Source: Streptomyces pristinaespiralis | GTDB lineage: Bacteria > Actinomycetota > Actinomycetes > Streptomycetales > Streptomycetaceae | Assembly: GCF_001278075.1 (NCBI RefSeq) | Contig: NZ_CP011340.1 | Location: 7,437,501 to 7,501,500 of the forward strand | Reading direction: 5' to 3' | DNA: 64,000 bases | In this document: in pieces, positions 9,104 through 17,866 of the stretch | Position numbering within the stretch: the first letter of the stretch is position 1 | Layout of the letters: each line of letters opens with the position of its first letter | Notes under the pieces: model-generated | Seen by the model: the letters and a program-made list of their open reading frames with translations, nothing else | The model's database searches: none | What the model was told of the DNA's origin: nothing | Translations under genes and position numbers: made by a program

Positions 9104-9889
9104 GTGAAGATCGCGCTCATGGACTCCGGAATCGGTCTGCTGGCGGCGGCGGCCGTGGTGCGTACGCTGCGCCCCGACGCCGATCTGGTGCTGTCCTCCG
9201 ACCCCGGCAGCATGCCCTGGGGCCCTCGTACACCGGACGATGTCGCCGGGCGCGCGCTGACCGTGGCGCGGGCGGCCGCCGCGCACAAGCCCGACGCGCT
9301 CATCGTCGCCTGCAACACCGCTTCCGTGCACGCCCTGCCCGCGCTCCGGGCGGAGCTCGAGCCGTCGATCCCCGTCATCGGTACGGTCCCCGCGATCAAG
9401 CCCGCCGCGGCCGGGGGCGGTCCGGTCGCGATCTGGGCGACCCCGGCGACCACGGGCAGCCCGTACCAGCGCGGGCTCATCAAGGAGTTCGCCGGCTCGG
9501 TCGAGGTGACCGAGGTTCCCTGTCCCGGTCTCGCCGACGCGGTGGAGCGGGCGGACAAGGACGCGATCGACCGGGCCGTCGCCGCGGCGGCGGCGCTCAC
9601 CCCTCGCGACGTCCGGGCCGTCGTCCTCGGCTGCACCCACTACGAACTGGTCTCCGAGCGCATCCGGGCCGCGGTCCAGCAGCCCGGCCTGCCGCCCCTC
9701 GTCCTGCACGGCTCGGCGGGAGCCGTCGCCGCGCAGGCCCTGCGCCGGATCGGTGCGGAGCCCGCGCCCGACGCGTCGCCGAGCGGCCGGCTCACGGTGC
9801 TGCTCAGCGGTACGGAAGCCACTCTTCCGGCGGAGGCGCTCGGCTACGCCGAGGGCCGCCTGCTGCCTGCGGTGACTCCCGCGCGCTGA
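9104..9889 (+). CDS. Asp/Glu racemase-superfamily protein, MurI-like
   Basis: 261 residues from GTG 9104, giving MKIALMDSGIG. The two catalytic cysteines of cofactor-independent racemases are present: Cys70 in ACNTAS and Cys177 in GCTHYEL. The N-terminal DSGIG replaces the usual DSGVGG, and LSSDPGSMPWGPRTPDDV stands where standard MurI has a GDTARxPYG segment, so this is a divergent member. It may supply D-glutamate as a paralogue of a housekeeping MurI elsewhere or act on another amino acid. A TATGGT hexamer 6 bases before the start suggests a leaderless mRNA. Its start is 58 bp from the divergent glycosyltransferase start. Confidence 0.8.
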   Translation: MKIALMDSGIGLLAAAAVVRTLRPDADLVLSSDPGSMPWGPRTPDDVAGRALTVARAAAAHKPDALIVACNTASVHALPALRAELEPSIPVIGTVPAIKPAAAGGGPVAIWATPATTGSPYQRGLIKEFAGSVEVTEVPCPGLADAVERADKDAIDRAVAAAAALTPRDVRAVVLGCTHYELVSERIRAAVQQPGLPPLVLHGSAGAVAAQALRRIGAEPAPDASPSGRLTVLLSGTEATLPAEALGYAEGRLLPAVTPAR

Positions 9890-10275
9890 ACCGCTCGCAG
9901 CTCTTTCGGCGGGCGCCGGCCGTCGTCCGCGATGTGCTCCTCGCGTGGCCGCCGATCCCTGTCGGTGGCCGGCGATCCTTGTCGGGTGGCCTGCTCCTGT
10001 CGGTGGCCGGCGTGCGCGAACTGCTCCTGGTGGCGGCCGTCGACCGGGGTCTGCTCCTGGCGTCGGCCGCCGATCGCCACCGGTGACCTGCTCCCGGCGT
10101 CGGCTGCCGTCCGCGTCCTGCTGCTGGTGACGACCGTGGACCGGGATCCGCTCCCGGCGGCGACGCCGACGCCGTCGCCGAGCGGTGACGACACCTTCAC
10201 AGGTGTCTTGCCCGCTCTTACGGTCGTTTCGTCGCATCGGTGCTGGTTGTCCGGATGCTGGGTAGGGTCCTAGGC
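9890..10275. other. Intergenic stretch dominated by a degenerate repeat
   Basis: About 385 bp between the racemase and the next membrane-protein gene. Most of it is the 30-bp repeat tract annotated separately. A minus-strand frame of 118 codons (10200 to 9844) crosses the tract and contains repeated GRRQEQ/GRHQEQ/GHRQEQ decapeptides, but it overlaps the racemase 3' end and has no good ribosome site, so I do not call it a gene. Confidence 0.5.
9993..10179. repeat. Degenerate 30-bp direct repeats, about six copies
   Basis: Units begin at 9993, 10023, 10053, 10090, 10120 and 10150. Each opens with GCTCCTGG or a one- to two-base variant and carries a CGGCCG-like block followed by CGACCG-like sequence. 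Spacing is exactly 30 except for one 37-bp unit with a 7-bp insertion. Weaker copies can be followed upstream to about 9934. Confidence 0.7.
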
Positions 10276-10872
10276 ATGAGGCACCACTTCCGCCACGAGG
10301 GGCGCGGCTCGGAGCCCCTTCCAGAGGTCTGGACCGGCCGGGCGACCAACCGCATGCAGTGGCTGCTCGCTGTGGCGGGCCTGGGCTGTCTGGCCCTCGG
10401 CATCAAGCTGGCCGTCGGGGCCACGTGGACCACCGGCATCGCCGCGATGCTGATGGCGGTCATCGGCTGTGTGGCGGCAGGCCTCATGATCCTTTACGGG
10501 ACGCTCGCCTTCGTCCACGTCGCGGTCAAGATCGACGGCTATGCGCTGGACGTGCGCTGCGGCCACATCGGCGTGCCGCGCAGGCACATCCCCCTGTCGC
10601 ACGTGGTGAGCGCGGAGTTCGTCCACCGGGTGACGCCCCGGCAGTGGGGCGGCTGGGGCTGCCGCTGGCGTCCGGAGCGTGGTACCGCTGTCGTCGTCCG
10701 GCGCGGCGAGGGTCTCGCGGTCACACTCAACGACGGCGGCAGGTTCACCGTGACGGTGGACGACGCGGCGATGGCGGTGCGGGTCCTCCGCGCCAGGATC
10801 GCTCACATCAAGGGGGCCGGGGCGCCCGGGGCGCCAGGGGCGACGGGTGCGAGCAAGGCCCCAGGGGCGTGA
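10276..10872 (+). CDS. Small membrane protein, function unknown
   Basis: 198 residues from ATG 10276 (MRHHFRHEG). Two adjacent membrane segments (about 25-45 and 50-75) are followed by a soluble beta-rich domain (KIDGYALDVRCGHIGVPRRHIPLSHVV, WGGWGCRWRPERGTAVVVRRGEGLAVTL) that resembles the bacterial PH-like domains placed after paired membrane helices. A Gly/Ala/Pro-rich tail ends the protein. The TAGGGT hexamer nine bases before the ATG suggests a leaderless transcript. It converges on the O-antigen-ligase-like gene. No specific function can be assigned. Confidence 0.7.
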   Translation: MRHHFRHEGRGSEPLPEVWTGRATNRMQWLLAVAGLGCLALGIKLAVGATWTTGIAAMLMAVIGCVAAGLMILYGTLAFVHVAVKIDGYALDVRCGHIGVPRRHIPLSHVVSAEFVHRVTPRQWGGWGCRWRPERGTAVVVRRGEGLAVTLNDGGRFTVTVDDAAMAVRVLRARIAHIKGAGAPGAPGATGASKAPGA

Positions 10873-10995
10873 CCCCGCCCGCGGGGAGCGGCCCGCGTCT
10901 CCCTGATCTTCCGTGACCGCCCCCGTGCCCGGCCGGGCGGTCCCGGCGACTCCGGGTTCTCCGTGCGCGCACCCGCTCCCGCGCCCTGCCGTGTC

Positions 10996-12219
10996 CTACA
11001 GGTCCTGTCCCTCCCGGGTCGTGCGTGCCGTGGCCAGTCCCGCGAGCAGCGCGGCCCCGGTCGTGACGGGGGCGAAGCTCAGCACGTTGCCGACGCACGC
11101 CAGTACCGCCACGGCCGTGAGCGCGGCGGCTGCGCTCAGCGTCACCGGCGCCGGGCGGGGCGAACGCCGCAGCCCGTACAGGATCCAGCCGAAGACCGCC
11201 GCGAGCAGCGCGACGCCGACCACTCCCTGCTCCGCCGCCTGCTGGAGCGGTGCCGAGTGGGGCTTGTTCCCCGAGGCCGGCGACTGGACCGACGTCGGAC
11301 TCAGCCGGCCGAAGCGAGCCGGCCCGACACCCCGGACGGGCTCCTGCCGCGCCAGGGTGACGGCGTCCCGCCACAGTTCGACCCTGTGCACGGTGAGGGG
11401 CGCCTCCACAGAGGTGGCGAGCCCGGAGGGGAGGGCGTCCTCCGCGACGGCCCACGTGGCGCCCGCGACGAGGCCGGTGGTCAGCGCGAGTGCCGTGAGA
11501 ACGGCGGTGCGCCGCCGTATCAGGGCCGCGGCGAGGGAACAGAGCATCACGGTCACGCAGGCCGCGAACGCGGGCACGGAGGCCAGTGCGAGCGCGGAGC
11601 AGGCCACGGCCAGCGCGAACAGGTGCGATGCCGTCCTGCCGCTCGCGGTACGGGCGGCGGACGCCGCGCAGCAGGCCGCCCCCGTGCCGAGCACCAGGAG
11701 GGCGGCGACGGCACCCGTCTGTCCGAGGGGAGTGACGGCACCGGCGGCGGCTCCCGGTACCACCCCATCATGGGACGCGACCGCAACCGCGAGGGCACCC
11801 GACGCGGTGACGACGAAGCCGCCGACCGGGAGGAGGGAGCCCGAGATCCGCCCGCACGCGTATCCGGCCGTGACGGCGAACACGGCGAGCAGCACGCCCT
11901 CCGGCCGCCCGTCCCGCCCGGCCGCGCTGACCAGCGACCACACGGCGCAGCCGACAAGGACGACGACCCCCGCCGCGTCCGTGCCGTTGCGGCGTTCAGG
12001 GCCGGCGTCCGTGCCCTGGCCGCGCGTGTCCGGACCTGGGCCGCGTTCCGGGTCGGCATGCGTCCCCCGCCCGCGTTCCGGTTCGGAGTGCGTACCGTGC
12101 CCGTGCCCGTGCCCGTGCCCGCGTTCCGGGCCGGAGTGCGTCCCGCGCCCGTGTTCCGGGTCCGCCTCCGGATCGCCTCGGCGTTCCCGGCCCGTGGGCG
12201 GACCGCCCGTTGAACCCAT
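10996..12219 (-). CDS. O-antigen ligase/polymerase-like membrane protein
   Basis: 407 residues from the ATG giving MGSTGGPPTG. A hydrophilic N-terminus (about 1-75) contains a run of GH dipeptides and repeated GTHSxPERG units, encoded by a GTGCCC-type hexanucleotide repeat near 12095-12120 on the plus strand. Nine or so membrane segments follow. The periplasmic-type loop HRVELWRDAVTLARQEPVRGVGPARF and the later HSAPLQQAAEQGVVGVALL match the conserved Wzy-C/O-antigen ligase motif (RxxxWxxA...PxxGxG...H...E.G..G). Probable role: ligating or polymerising a surface glycan or teichoic-acid-like polymer. No glycan cluster surrounds it. Confidence 0.7.
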   Translation of the reverse strand: MGSTGGPPTGRERRGDPEADPEHGRGTHSGPERGHGHGHGHGTHSEPERGRGTHADPERGPGPDTRGQGTDAGPERRNGTDAAGVVVLVGCAVWSLVSAAGRDGRPEGVLLAVFAVTAGYACGRISGSLLPVGGFVVTASGALAVAVASHDGVVPGAAAGAVTPLGQTGAVAALLVLGTGAACCAASAARTASGRTASHLFALAVACSALALASVPAFAACVTVMLCSLAAALIRRRTAVLTALALTTGLVAGATWAVAEDALPSGLATSVEAPLTVHRVELWRDAVTLARQEPVRGVGPARFGRLSPTSVQSPASGNKPHSAPLQQAAEQGVVGVALLAAVFGWILYGLRRSPRPAPVTLSAAAALTAVAVLACVGNVLSFAPVTTGAALLAGLATARTTREGQDL

Positions 12220-12466
12220 CCCGTCGCCCCCCGACTGTGACGGGCCCCGCACGTGGCCGGAACGGGCCGGACGCCGACGGGCGCCCGATGCGCGACGGCC
12301 GGAACCGACCTGAACGGCTCGTGGTGTGCGCGGGACCGGCGAACACGCTAACGGGAGCCCCGGACATGTGTGGAGTGATTGGGGAGAAACGTTGCTGCTG
12401 GGTGAGGTGGACGTGACTGCGCCGCTCACAGGCCTCCGCCGTAGACTCCGCCAGGTGAGCGCCATC

Positions 12467-14077
12467 ATGACCTCCGTCGACACCCCAGGCCCCGCCTCCA
12501 CCGAGGGCCGGCCGCTGCTGCGCCGGTTCGCGCGCCCGGGCGCCGCCGCGCTCTGTGGCCTGCTGCTGTTCGCGAGCTTCCCGCCGCGTCCGCTGTGGTG
12601 GCTGGCCGTCCCGGCGTTCGCCCTGCTCGGCCTGACGCTGCACGGACGCCGTCCACGCTCGGCGTTCGGGCTCGGCTACCTCGCGGGCCTGGGCTTCCTG
12701 CTGCCCTTGCTGTCCTGGACGGGCGAGGAGGTCGGCCCGGTGCCGTGGCTGGCCCTGGTCGCGGCGGAGGCGCTCTTCGTGGCGTTCGCCTGCATGGGCA
12801 TCGCCCTCGTCTCACGGCTGCCGGCGTGGCCGGTATGGGCCGCCGCCGTCTGGATCGCGGGCGAGGCAGCGCGCGCCCGCGTACCCTTCGGCGGCTTCCC
12901 CTGGGGCAAGATCGCGTTCGGTCAGGCCGACGGCTTCTTCCTGCCGCTCGCGGCGCTCGGCGGCACCCCCGTGCTGAGCTTCGCCGTCGTGCTCTGCGGA
13001 TTCGGCCTCTACGAGTGTGCGCGGCAGGTGCTCGCGCACCGCCGTGGTGCGGCCGTTCGGCGCACCGCCGCCACGGCGGCGCTCCTGGCCCTCCTCGTGC
13101 CCGTCGTCGCGGCCCTGGCCTCCCGGCCGCTGGTCGACGACTCCGCAGAGGACGGCACGGCCACCGTCGCCGCGATCCAGGGCAACGTCCCCCGGCTCGG
13201 ACTCGACTTCAACGCCCAGCGCAGGGCCGTTCTCGACAATCACGCCCGCCGGACGGAACAGCTCGCACAGGACGTGGCGGCCGGCAAGGAGCCCCGGCCG
13301 GACTTCGTGCTGTGGCCGGAGAACTCCTCCGATCTCGACCCGTACCGCAACCCGGACGCCCGCGCGGTCATCGACCGGGCGGTCAGGGCCATCGGTGTGC
13401 CGACCGTCGTGGGCGCCGTGCTGACCCCGGAGACGGGCAAGCTCCGCAACACCCTCATCGAGTGGGACCCCGCCCGCGGGCCCGTCGACACCTACGACAA
13501 GCGTCATGTGCAGCCGTTCGGCGAGTACATCCCGATGCGGTCCTTCGTGCGGATCTTCAACTCCGACGTGGACCGGGTCCGCCGCGACTTCGGGCCCGGG
13601 CACGAGGTGGGGGTCTTCGACCTCGGAGGTACCCAGGTCGGCCTCGTCACCTGCTTCGAGGCGGCCTTCGACGACGCCGCCCGCGACACCGTCACGCACG
13701 GGGCGCAGCTCATCTCCGTACCGAGCAACAACGCCACCTTCGGCCGGAGCGAGATGACGTACCAGCAGCTGGCGATGTCGCGCGTGCGGGCCGTGGAACA
13801 CAGCCGGTCCGTCGTCGTCCCCGTCACCAGCGGTGTCAGCGCCGTCATCATGCCGGACGGGGAGATCGTCCAGGAGACGGCGATGTTCACGCCGGACGCG
13901 CTGGTCGCCGAGGTGCCGCTGCGGTCGTCGCTCACGCCCGCGACCCGGCTCGGCAGCGCGCCCGAACTGGCCCTGGTGCTGCTCGCCGCCGGGGGCCTGG
14001 GCGCGGTCGCTCTCGGCAAGGTGCGGACGCGGCGGCGCGCGACGGGCGAGGCTGCCACGGGGGCGGACGCGGCCTGA
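12467..14077 (+). CDS. lnt: Apolipoprotein N-acyltransferase
   Basis: Transfers a third acyl chain to the N-terminal Cys of lipoproteins in the cytoplasmic membrane. With the start at ATG 12467 (536 residues, AGGTGAG upstream) it has six membrane segments in the first 200 residues and one C-terminal segment (about 490-510), framing a nitrilase-type domain. The triad is present: Glu285 in WPENSS, Lys345 in YDKRHVQPFGEYIP and Cys396 in VTCFEAAF. GTG 12455, preceded by TAGACT, is an alternative leaderless start. Actinobacteria often have lnt joined or adjacent to a dolichol-phosphate-mannose synthase gene; here the neighbour is a NUDIX gene instead. Confidence 0.93.
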   Translation: MTSVDTPGPASTEGRPLLRRFARPGAAALCGLLLFASFPPRPLWWLAVPAFALLGLTLHGRRPRSAFGLGYLAGLGFLLPLLSWTGEEVGPVPWLALVAAEALFVAFACMGIALVSRLPAWPVWAAAVWIAGEAARARVPFGGFPWGKIAFGQADGFFLPLAALGGTPVLSFAVVLCGFGLYECARQVLAHRRGAAVRRTAATAALLALLVPVVAALASRPLVDDSAEDGTATVAAIQGNVPRLGLDFNAQRRAVLDNHARRTEQLAQDVAAGKEPRPDFVLWPENSSDLDPYRNPDARAVIDRAVRAIGVPTVVGAVLTPETGKLRNTLIEWDPARGPVDTYDKRHVQPFGEYIPMRSFVRIFNSDVDRVRRDFGPGHEVGVFDLGGTQVGLVTCFEAAFDDAARDTVTHGAQLISVPSNNATFGRSEMTYQQLAMSRVRAVEHSRSVVVPVTSGVSAVIMPDGEIVQETAMFTPDALVAEVPLRSSLTPATRLGSAPELALVLLAAGGLGAVALGKVRTRRRATGEAATGADAA

Positions 14078-14120
14078 GCGCTGCCGGGGGCCCGGCCGGG
14101 GCGGAGGTAGGGTCCCGGGC

Positions 14121-14606
14121 ATGGCAACTCCCGACTTCATCCGCGCCATCCGGGCGACCGCCGGCCACCAACTGCTGTTCCTGCCGGGTGTCAGCGCCGT
14201 CGTCTTCGACGACGCGGGGCGGGTGCTGCTGGGCCGCCGCGCCGACACGGGCAACTGGTCGATCATCGGGGGCATCCCCGAGCCCGGCGAACAGCCGGCC
14301 ATGACGGCGGCACGCGAGGTGTACGAGGAGACCGCCGTGCGCTGTGTCGCCGAGCGGGTCGTGCTGGTGCAGGCGCTGCCGAGGCCCGTCACCTATCCCA
14401 ACGGCGACGTGTGCCAGTACATGGACATCACCATGCGCTGCCGTGTCGTCGGCGGCGCCGCCGAAGCGCGGGTCAACGACGAGGAGTCCCTCGAGGTGGG
14501 CTGGTTCCCCGTCGACGCGCTGCCGGAGCTCCAGGACTTCGCGATCTTCCGGATCAAACACGCGCTGTCCGAGGGACCAGCATGGTTCCAACCCACCCAG
14601 GCGTAG
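14121..14606 (+). CDS. NUDIX hydrolase
   Basis: 161 residues. The NUDIX box is complete from GGIPEPGEQP through AAREVYEETAV, matching GX5EX7REUXEEXGU, so the metal-binding Glu residues are in place. Such enzymes hydrolyse nucleoside diphosphates linked to another moiety; the substrate cannot be read from the sequence. The start ATG 14121 has TAGGGT ten bases upstream, consistent with a leaderless transcript. It follows lnt by 43 bp on the same strand, but the separate -10-like box suggests it has its own promoter. Confidence 0.88.
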   Translation: MATPDFIRAIRATAGHQLLFLPGVSAVVFDDAGRVLLGRRADTGNWSIIGGIPEPGEQPAMTAAREVYEETAVRCVAERVVLVQALPRPVTYPNGDVCQYMDITMRCRVVGGAAEARVNDEESLEVGWFPVDALPELQDFAIFRIKHALSEGPAWFQPTQA

Positions 14607-14664
14607 CGAAGTATGGGTTGCGACCACATCGGTCGCCGGATGATCGCTGCCTAATGTGCCGGAC

Positions 14665-15486
14665 ATGACCGCGCCCACCACACCGCCCGGCACCCCCGTC
14701 CCTGCAGCCGCGGCGTCCCCCCTGTCCGTCGACCTCGGCGGCCGTACCGCACTCGTCACCGGTGCCGCGGGCGGCATCGGCCGTGCCTGCACCCTCAGGC
14801 TCGCGGCCGCCGGGGCCAAGGTCAGAGCCGTCGACCGGGACGCCGAAGGACTCGCGATGCTCGCCGCGCACAGCGAGGGCCTGGCCGGGGCCGTGGAACC
14901 GTACCTGCTCGACCTCACCGACCTGGACGCCGCGGAGGCGGCGGCATCCGGCACGGACATCCTCGTCAACAACGCGGGCCTGCAACTGGTGCGGCCCATC
15001 GAGGACTTTCCGCCCGAGGTGTTCCACACCGTGCTCACGGTGATGCTCGAAGCACCGTTCCGGCTGATCAGGGGCGCGCTGCCGCACATGTACGCACAGG
15101 GCTGGGGCAGGGTCGTCAACATCTCGTCCGTACACGGACTGCGTGCCTCCGCCTACAAGTCCGCCTATGTGGCGGCGAAACACGGCCTCGAAGGACTCTC
15201 CAAGACGGCCGCCCTGGAGGGCGCGCCGCACGGCGTGACGTCCGTCTGCGTCAACCCCGGCTACGTGCGCACGCCCCTCGTCGAGAAGCAGATCGCCGAC
15301 CAGGCCGCCGCACACGGCCTGCCGGAGGACCGTGTGCTCACCGAGGTCCTCCTCAAGGACTCCGCGATCAAGCGGCTGGTCGAGCCGGAGGAGGTGGCGG
15401 AGGCCGCCCTTTACCTGTGCTCGCCCCACGCCTCCTTCATCACCGGCACCTCGCTGACCCTCGACGGCGGCTGGACGGCGCACTAG
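14665..15486 (+). CDS. SDR oxidoreductase, 3-hydroxybutyrate dehydrogenase-like
   Basis: 273 residues with the Rossmann motif TGAAGGIG near residue 32, NNAG near 104, Ser in NISSVHG, and the catalytic pair Tyr168/Lys172 in YVAAKHG. The segments NPGYVRTPLVEKQIADQ and LDGGWTAH are characteristic of D-3-hydroxybutyrate dehydrogenases, which oxidise 3-hydroxybutyrate to acetoacetate with NAD+. ATG 14665 is chosen because TAATGT sits 7 bases upstream; GTG 14656 is in frame but overlaps that box. The following PucR-type gene is on the same strand 114 bp downstream and is a candidate regulator. Confidence 0.85.
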   Translation: MTAPTTPPGTPVPAAAASPLSVDLGGRTALVTGAAGGIGRACTLRLAAAGAKVRAVDRDAEGLAMLAAHSEGLAGAVEPYLLDLTDLDAAEAAASGTDILVNNAGLQLVRPIEDFPPEVFHTVLTVMLEAPFRLIRGALPHMYAQGWGRVVNISSVHGLRASAYKSAYVAAKHGLEGLSKTAALEGAPHGVTSVCVNPGYVRTPLVEKQIADQAAAHGLPEDRVLTEVLLKDSAIKRLVEPEEVAEAALYLCSPHASFITGTSLTLDGGWTAH

Positions 15487-15600
15487 CCGTATCGATCACG
15501 TCAGGCGTATCGAGCGCGAGCGGATCCGGCCCTGCCGCAGGGCCGGGGGCCGCACGGTTGTCCACAGGGCTGGTGCGACCGCCCGTACGGCAGGAATCCT

Positions 15601-17604
15601 GTGTCCATGTCCCACGATCAAGCCCACTACCTGGAGCTCCTCGCACGCGGCGCCGCCGCGGAGGCGTACGACAGGCCGCTGCTCCTGGCCCGCGCGGACG
15701 GCGCCGGGCCCGAGCAGCTGGCCGCGCTCGAACACGCCAAGCAGCTGGCCCTGCGCGTGCGGGCGGAGCTGGAGGGGCGGCGGCGCCGCGAGGCGGAGCT
15801 GTCCGCCCTCTTCGAGACCGCGCACGACCTCGCCGGTCTGCGCGACCTCGACGCGGTGCTCCGTGCGATCGTGCAGCGCGCCCGGTCGCTGCTGGGTACC
15901 GAGGTCGCCTACCTCAGCCTGAACGACCCCGCGGCCGGCGACACCTACATGCGCGTCACCGAGGGCTCGGTGTCGGCCCGCTTCCAGCAGGTGCGGCTCG
16001 GCATGGGGGAGGGGCTCGGGGGACTCGTCGCCCAGACCGCCCGGCCCTATGTGACGGAGAGCTACTTCGACGACGCCCGCTTCGAGCACACCGGGACCAT
16101 CGACGCGGCGGTCAAGGACGAGGGCCTCGTCGCCATCCTCGGCGTGCCGCTCATGCTCGGCAGCCAGGTCATCGGCGTCCTGTTCGCGGCGGACCGGCGG
16201 GCCAGGGTGTTCGAGCGCGAGCAGGTCGCGCTGCTCGCCTCCTTCGCCGCCCACGCGGCCGTCGCCATCGACACCGCCAACCTCCTCGCGGAGACACGTT
16301 CCGCGCTCGCCGACCTCGAGCGGGCCAACGCGATCATCCAGGACCACAGCGGTGTCCTGGAGCGGGCCTCCGACGTCCACGACCGGCTCACCGAGCTGGT
16401 CCTGCGCGGCGGGGGAGTCCAGGACGTGGCTGCCGCGCTCTCCGAAGTGCTGGACGGCACCGTGGAGTTCACCGAGGCCGGCCCGGACACCACCGGTTCG
16501 GGCGGCCATGCGACACGGCACGGCGACGACTGGGTCGCGGCCGTCGCCGCCGGCGGCGAGGTCTTCGGCTCGCTGGTGCTGCGCGGACACCCCGCGCTCG
16601 ACCCCGTCGACCGGCGCACCCTCGAGCGCGCCGCGATGGTCACCTCACTGCTCCTGCTCGCCAGGCGGTCGGCGCACGACGCCGAACAGCGCGTCCGGGG
16701 CGAGCTGCTCGACGACCTGCTCGACGCGCCGGACCGCGATCCGCGGCTGCTGCGCGAGCGGGCCGCCCGGCTGCGCGCGGACCTGGACGTCCCGCACGTG
16801 GTGCTCGCCGCCCGCATCGACGGCACGGCGGAGGAGACCGCCACCCACGCCGAGGTCACCGGCGCCGAGCCCGCCACGGGCCGCAGGACCGCCGCGCGTC
16901 CCGGCTCGTGGACCCGTGCAGGCGGCCACGCCCGTGGGGGCTCCCTCGACGGCGCCGCGGTCTCCGCGCGCGAGACGGCGGACCGTCAGCGCCTCTGGTC
17001 GGCCGCGTCCCACCTGGCCGCGACCCGTTCCGGTCTCGCCGCCGCACGCGACGGCGGCACGGTCCTGCTGCTGCCCCTCGGCCCCGGCGACACGGCGGCG
17101 GACCTCGCACGCCAGACCGCCCGGCAACTGGGCGGCACGCTCCGCGAACCGGTGACCGTCGGCGCCTCCTCGCCGGTCGACTCACCGGCCGGGAACCCGG
17201 CGCCGGTTGCCGAGGCCTATGCCCAGGCGCGCCGCTGCCTCGACGCCCTGCGCCTCCTCGGCCGCGTCGGGGAGGGCGCCGCCGCGCAGGACCTGGGGTT
17301 CCTCGGGCTGCTGCTCGCCGACCCGGGTGACATCGACGGCTTCGTGCACCGCACCATCGGGGAGATCGTCGACTACGACCGGCGGCGCGGCACCGACCTG
17401 GTCGGCACCCTGGACGCCTATTTCGCCAGCGGTATGAGCCCGGCCCGCACCAAGGACGACCTGCACGTCCATGTGAACACCGTGGCTCAACGGCTCGAGC
17501 GCATAGGCCGGCTCCTGGGACCTGACTGGCAGTCGCCGGCACGGTCCCTCGAGATCCAACTGGCGCTCAGGCTGCACGCGATGTCGTCGTCGGCCGGCTC
17601 CTGA
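15601..17604 (+). CDS. GAF-domain PucR-family transcriptional regulator
   Basis: 667 residues. A short N-terminal helical part is followed by a GAF sensor domain (about residues 55-225, with ...LLGTEVAYLSLND and GVPLMLGSQVIGVLFAADR). A long middle region resembles the GGDEF-like CdaR/PucR linker. The C-terminal HTH_30 domain holds DAYFASGMSPARTKDDLHVHVNTVAQRLERI, the PucR DNA-binding signature. GTG 15601 is taken as start because AGGA lies five bases upstream; ATG 15607 is also possible. It probably controls the upstream dehydrogenase gene in response to a small molecule (inference). A strong terminator follows at 17786. Confidence 0.88.
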   Translation: MSMSHDQAHYLELLARGAAAEAYDRPLLLARADGAGPEQLAALEHAKQLALRVRAELEGRRRREAELSALFETAHDLAGLRDLDAVLRAIVQRARSLLGTEVAYLSLNDPAAGDTYMRVTEGSVSARFQQVRLGMGEGLGGLVAQTARPYVTESYFDDARFEHTGTIDAAVKDEGLVAILGVPLMLGSQVIGVLFAADRRARVFEREQVALLASFAAHAAVAIDTANLLAETRSALADLERANAIIQDHSGVLERASDVHDRLTELVLRGGGVQDVAAALSEVLDGTVEFTEAGPDTTGSGGHATRHGDDWVAAVAAGGEVFGSLVLRGHPALDPVDRRTLERAAMVTSLLLLARRSAHDAEQRVRGELLDDLLDAPDRDPRLLRERAARLRADLDVPHVVLAARIDGTAEETATHAEVTGAEPATGRRTAARPGSWTRAGGHARGGSLDGAAVSARETADRQRLWSAASHLAATRSGLAAARDGGTVLLLPLGPGDTAADLARQTARQLGGTLREPVTVGASSPVDSPAGNPAPVAEAYAQARRCLDALRLLGRVGEGAAAQDLGFLGLLLADPGDIDGFVHRTIGEIVDYDRRRGTDLVGTLDAYFASGMSPARTKDDLHVHVNTVAQRLERIGRLLGPDWQSPARSLEIQLALRLHAMSSSAGS

Positions 17605-17785
17605 GAGCCCCGGGGCCTCCGTGCAGGGCGGGAGCGCGACTTCCCTCCCGTGTCCCGGGTGTCCGTAAGGGGCCGAGGGTCCCTGTTCTCCAGGTGTCCA
17701 CGGGCTGACGAGTCCCTGTTCTCCGTTCCCTTCTTCGGGATGCTCCGCGACGGAACCTTCCGGCTCGACCCGGACAGGGCCCCCG

Positions 17786-17833
17786 CATGCGCGAACCGCG
17801 CGGACTCCGGAGAGTCCGCGCGGTTCGCGTATG
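17786..17833. terminator. Strong bidirectional hairpin terminator
   Basis: A 21-bp stem (core GCGAACCGCGCGGACT at 17791-17806, matched at 17813-17828, extended by CATGC / GTATG with one G-T pair) closes a 6-base loop. It lies between the convergent PucR-type and MFS genes. Confidence 0.85.
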
Positions 17834-17866
17834 AGCTGCCGGCCTGTCGGCCGGCGGGCCGGCGGA

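Noticed and set aside
9993..10179. CRISPR array
   Set aside because: The repeats are head-to-tail with no unique spacers, are not palindromic, and no cas genes occur in the window.
9844..10200. Minus-strand repeat-protein gene of 118 codons
   Set aside because: It overlaps the racemase 3' end, has no convincing ribosome site, and the repeat pattern is better explained by the DNA repeat itself.
12326..12466. Longer N-terminus for Lnt from 12326
   Set aside because: The added residues are not hydrophobic or family-like, and better starts with upstream signals exist at 12455 and 12467.
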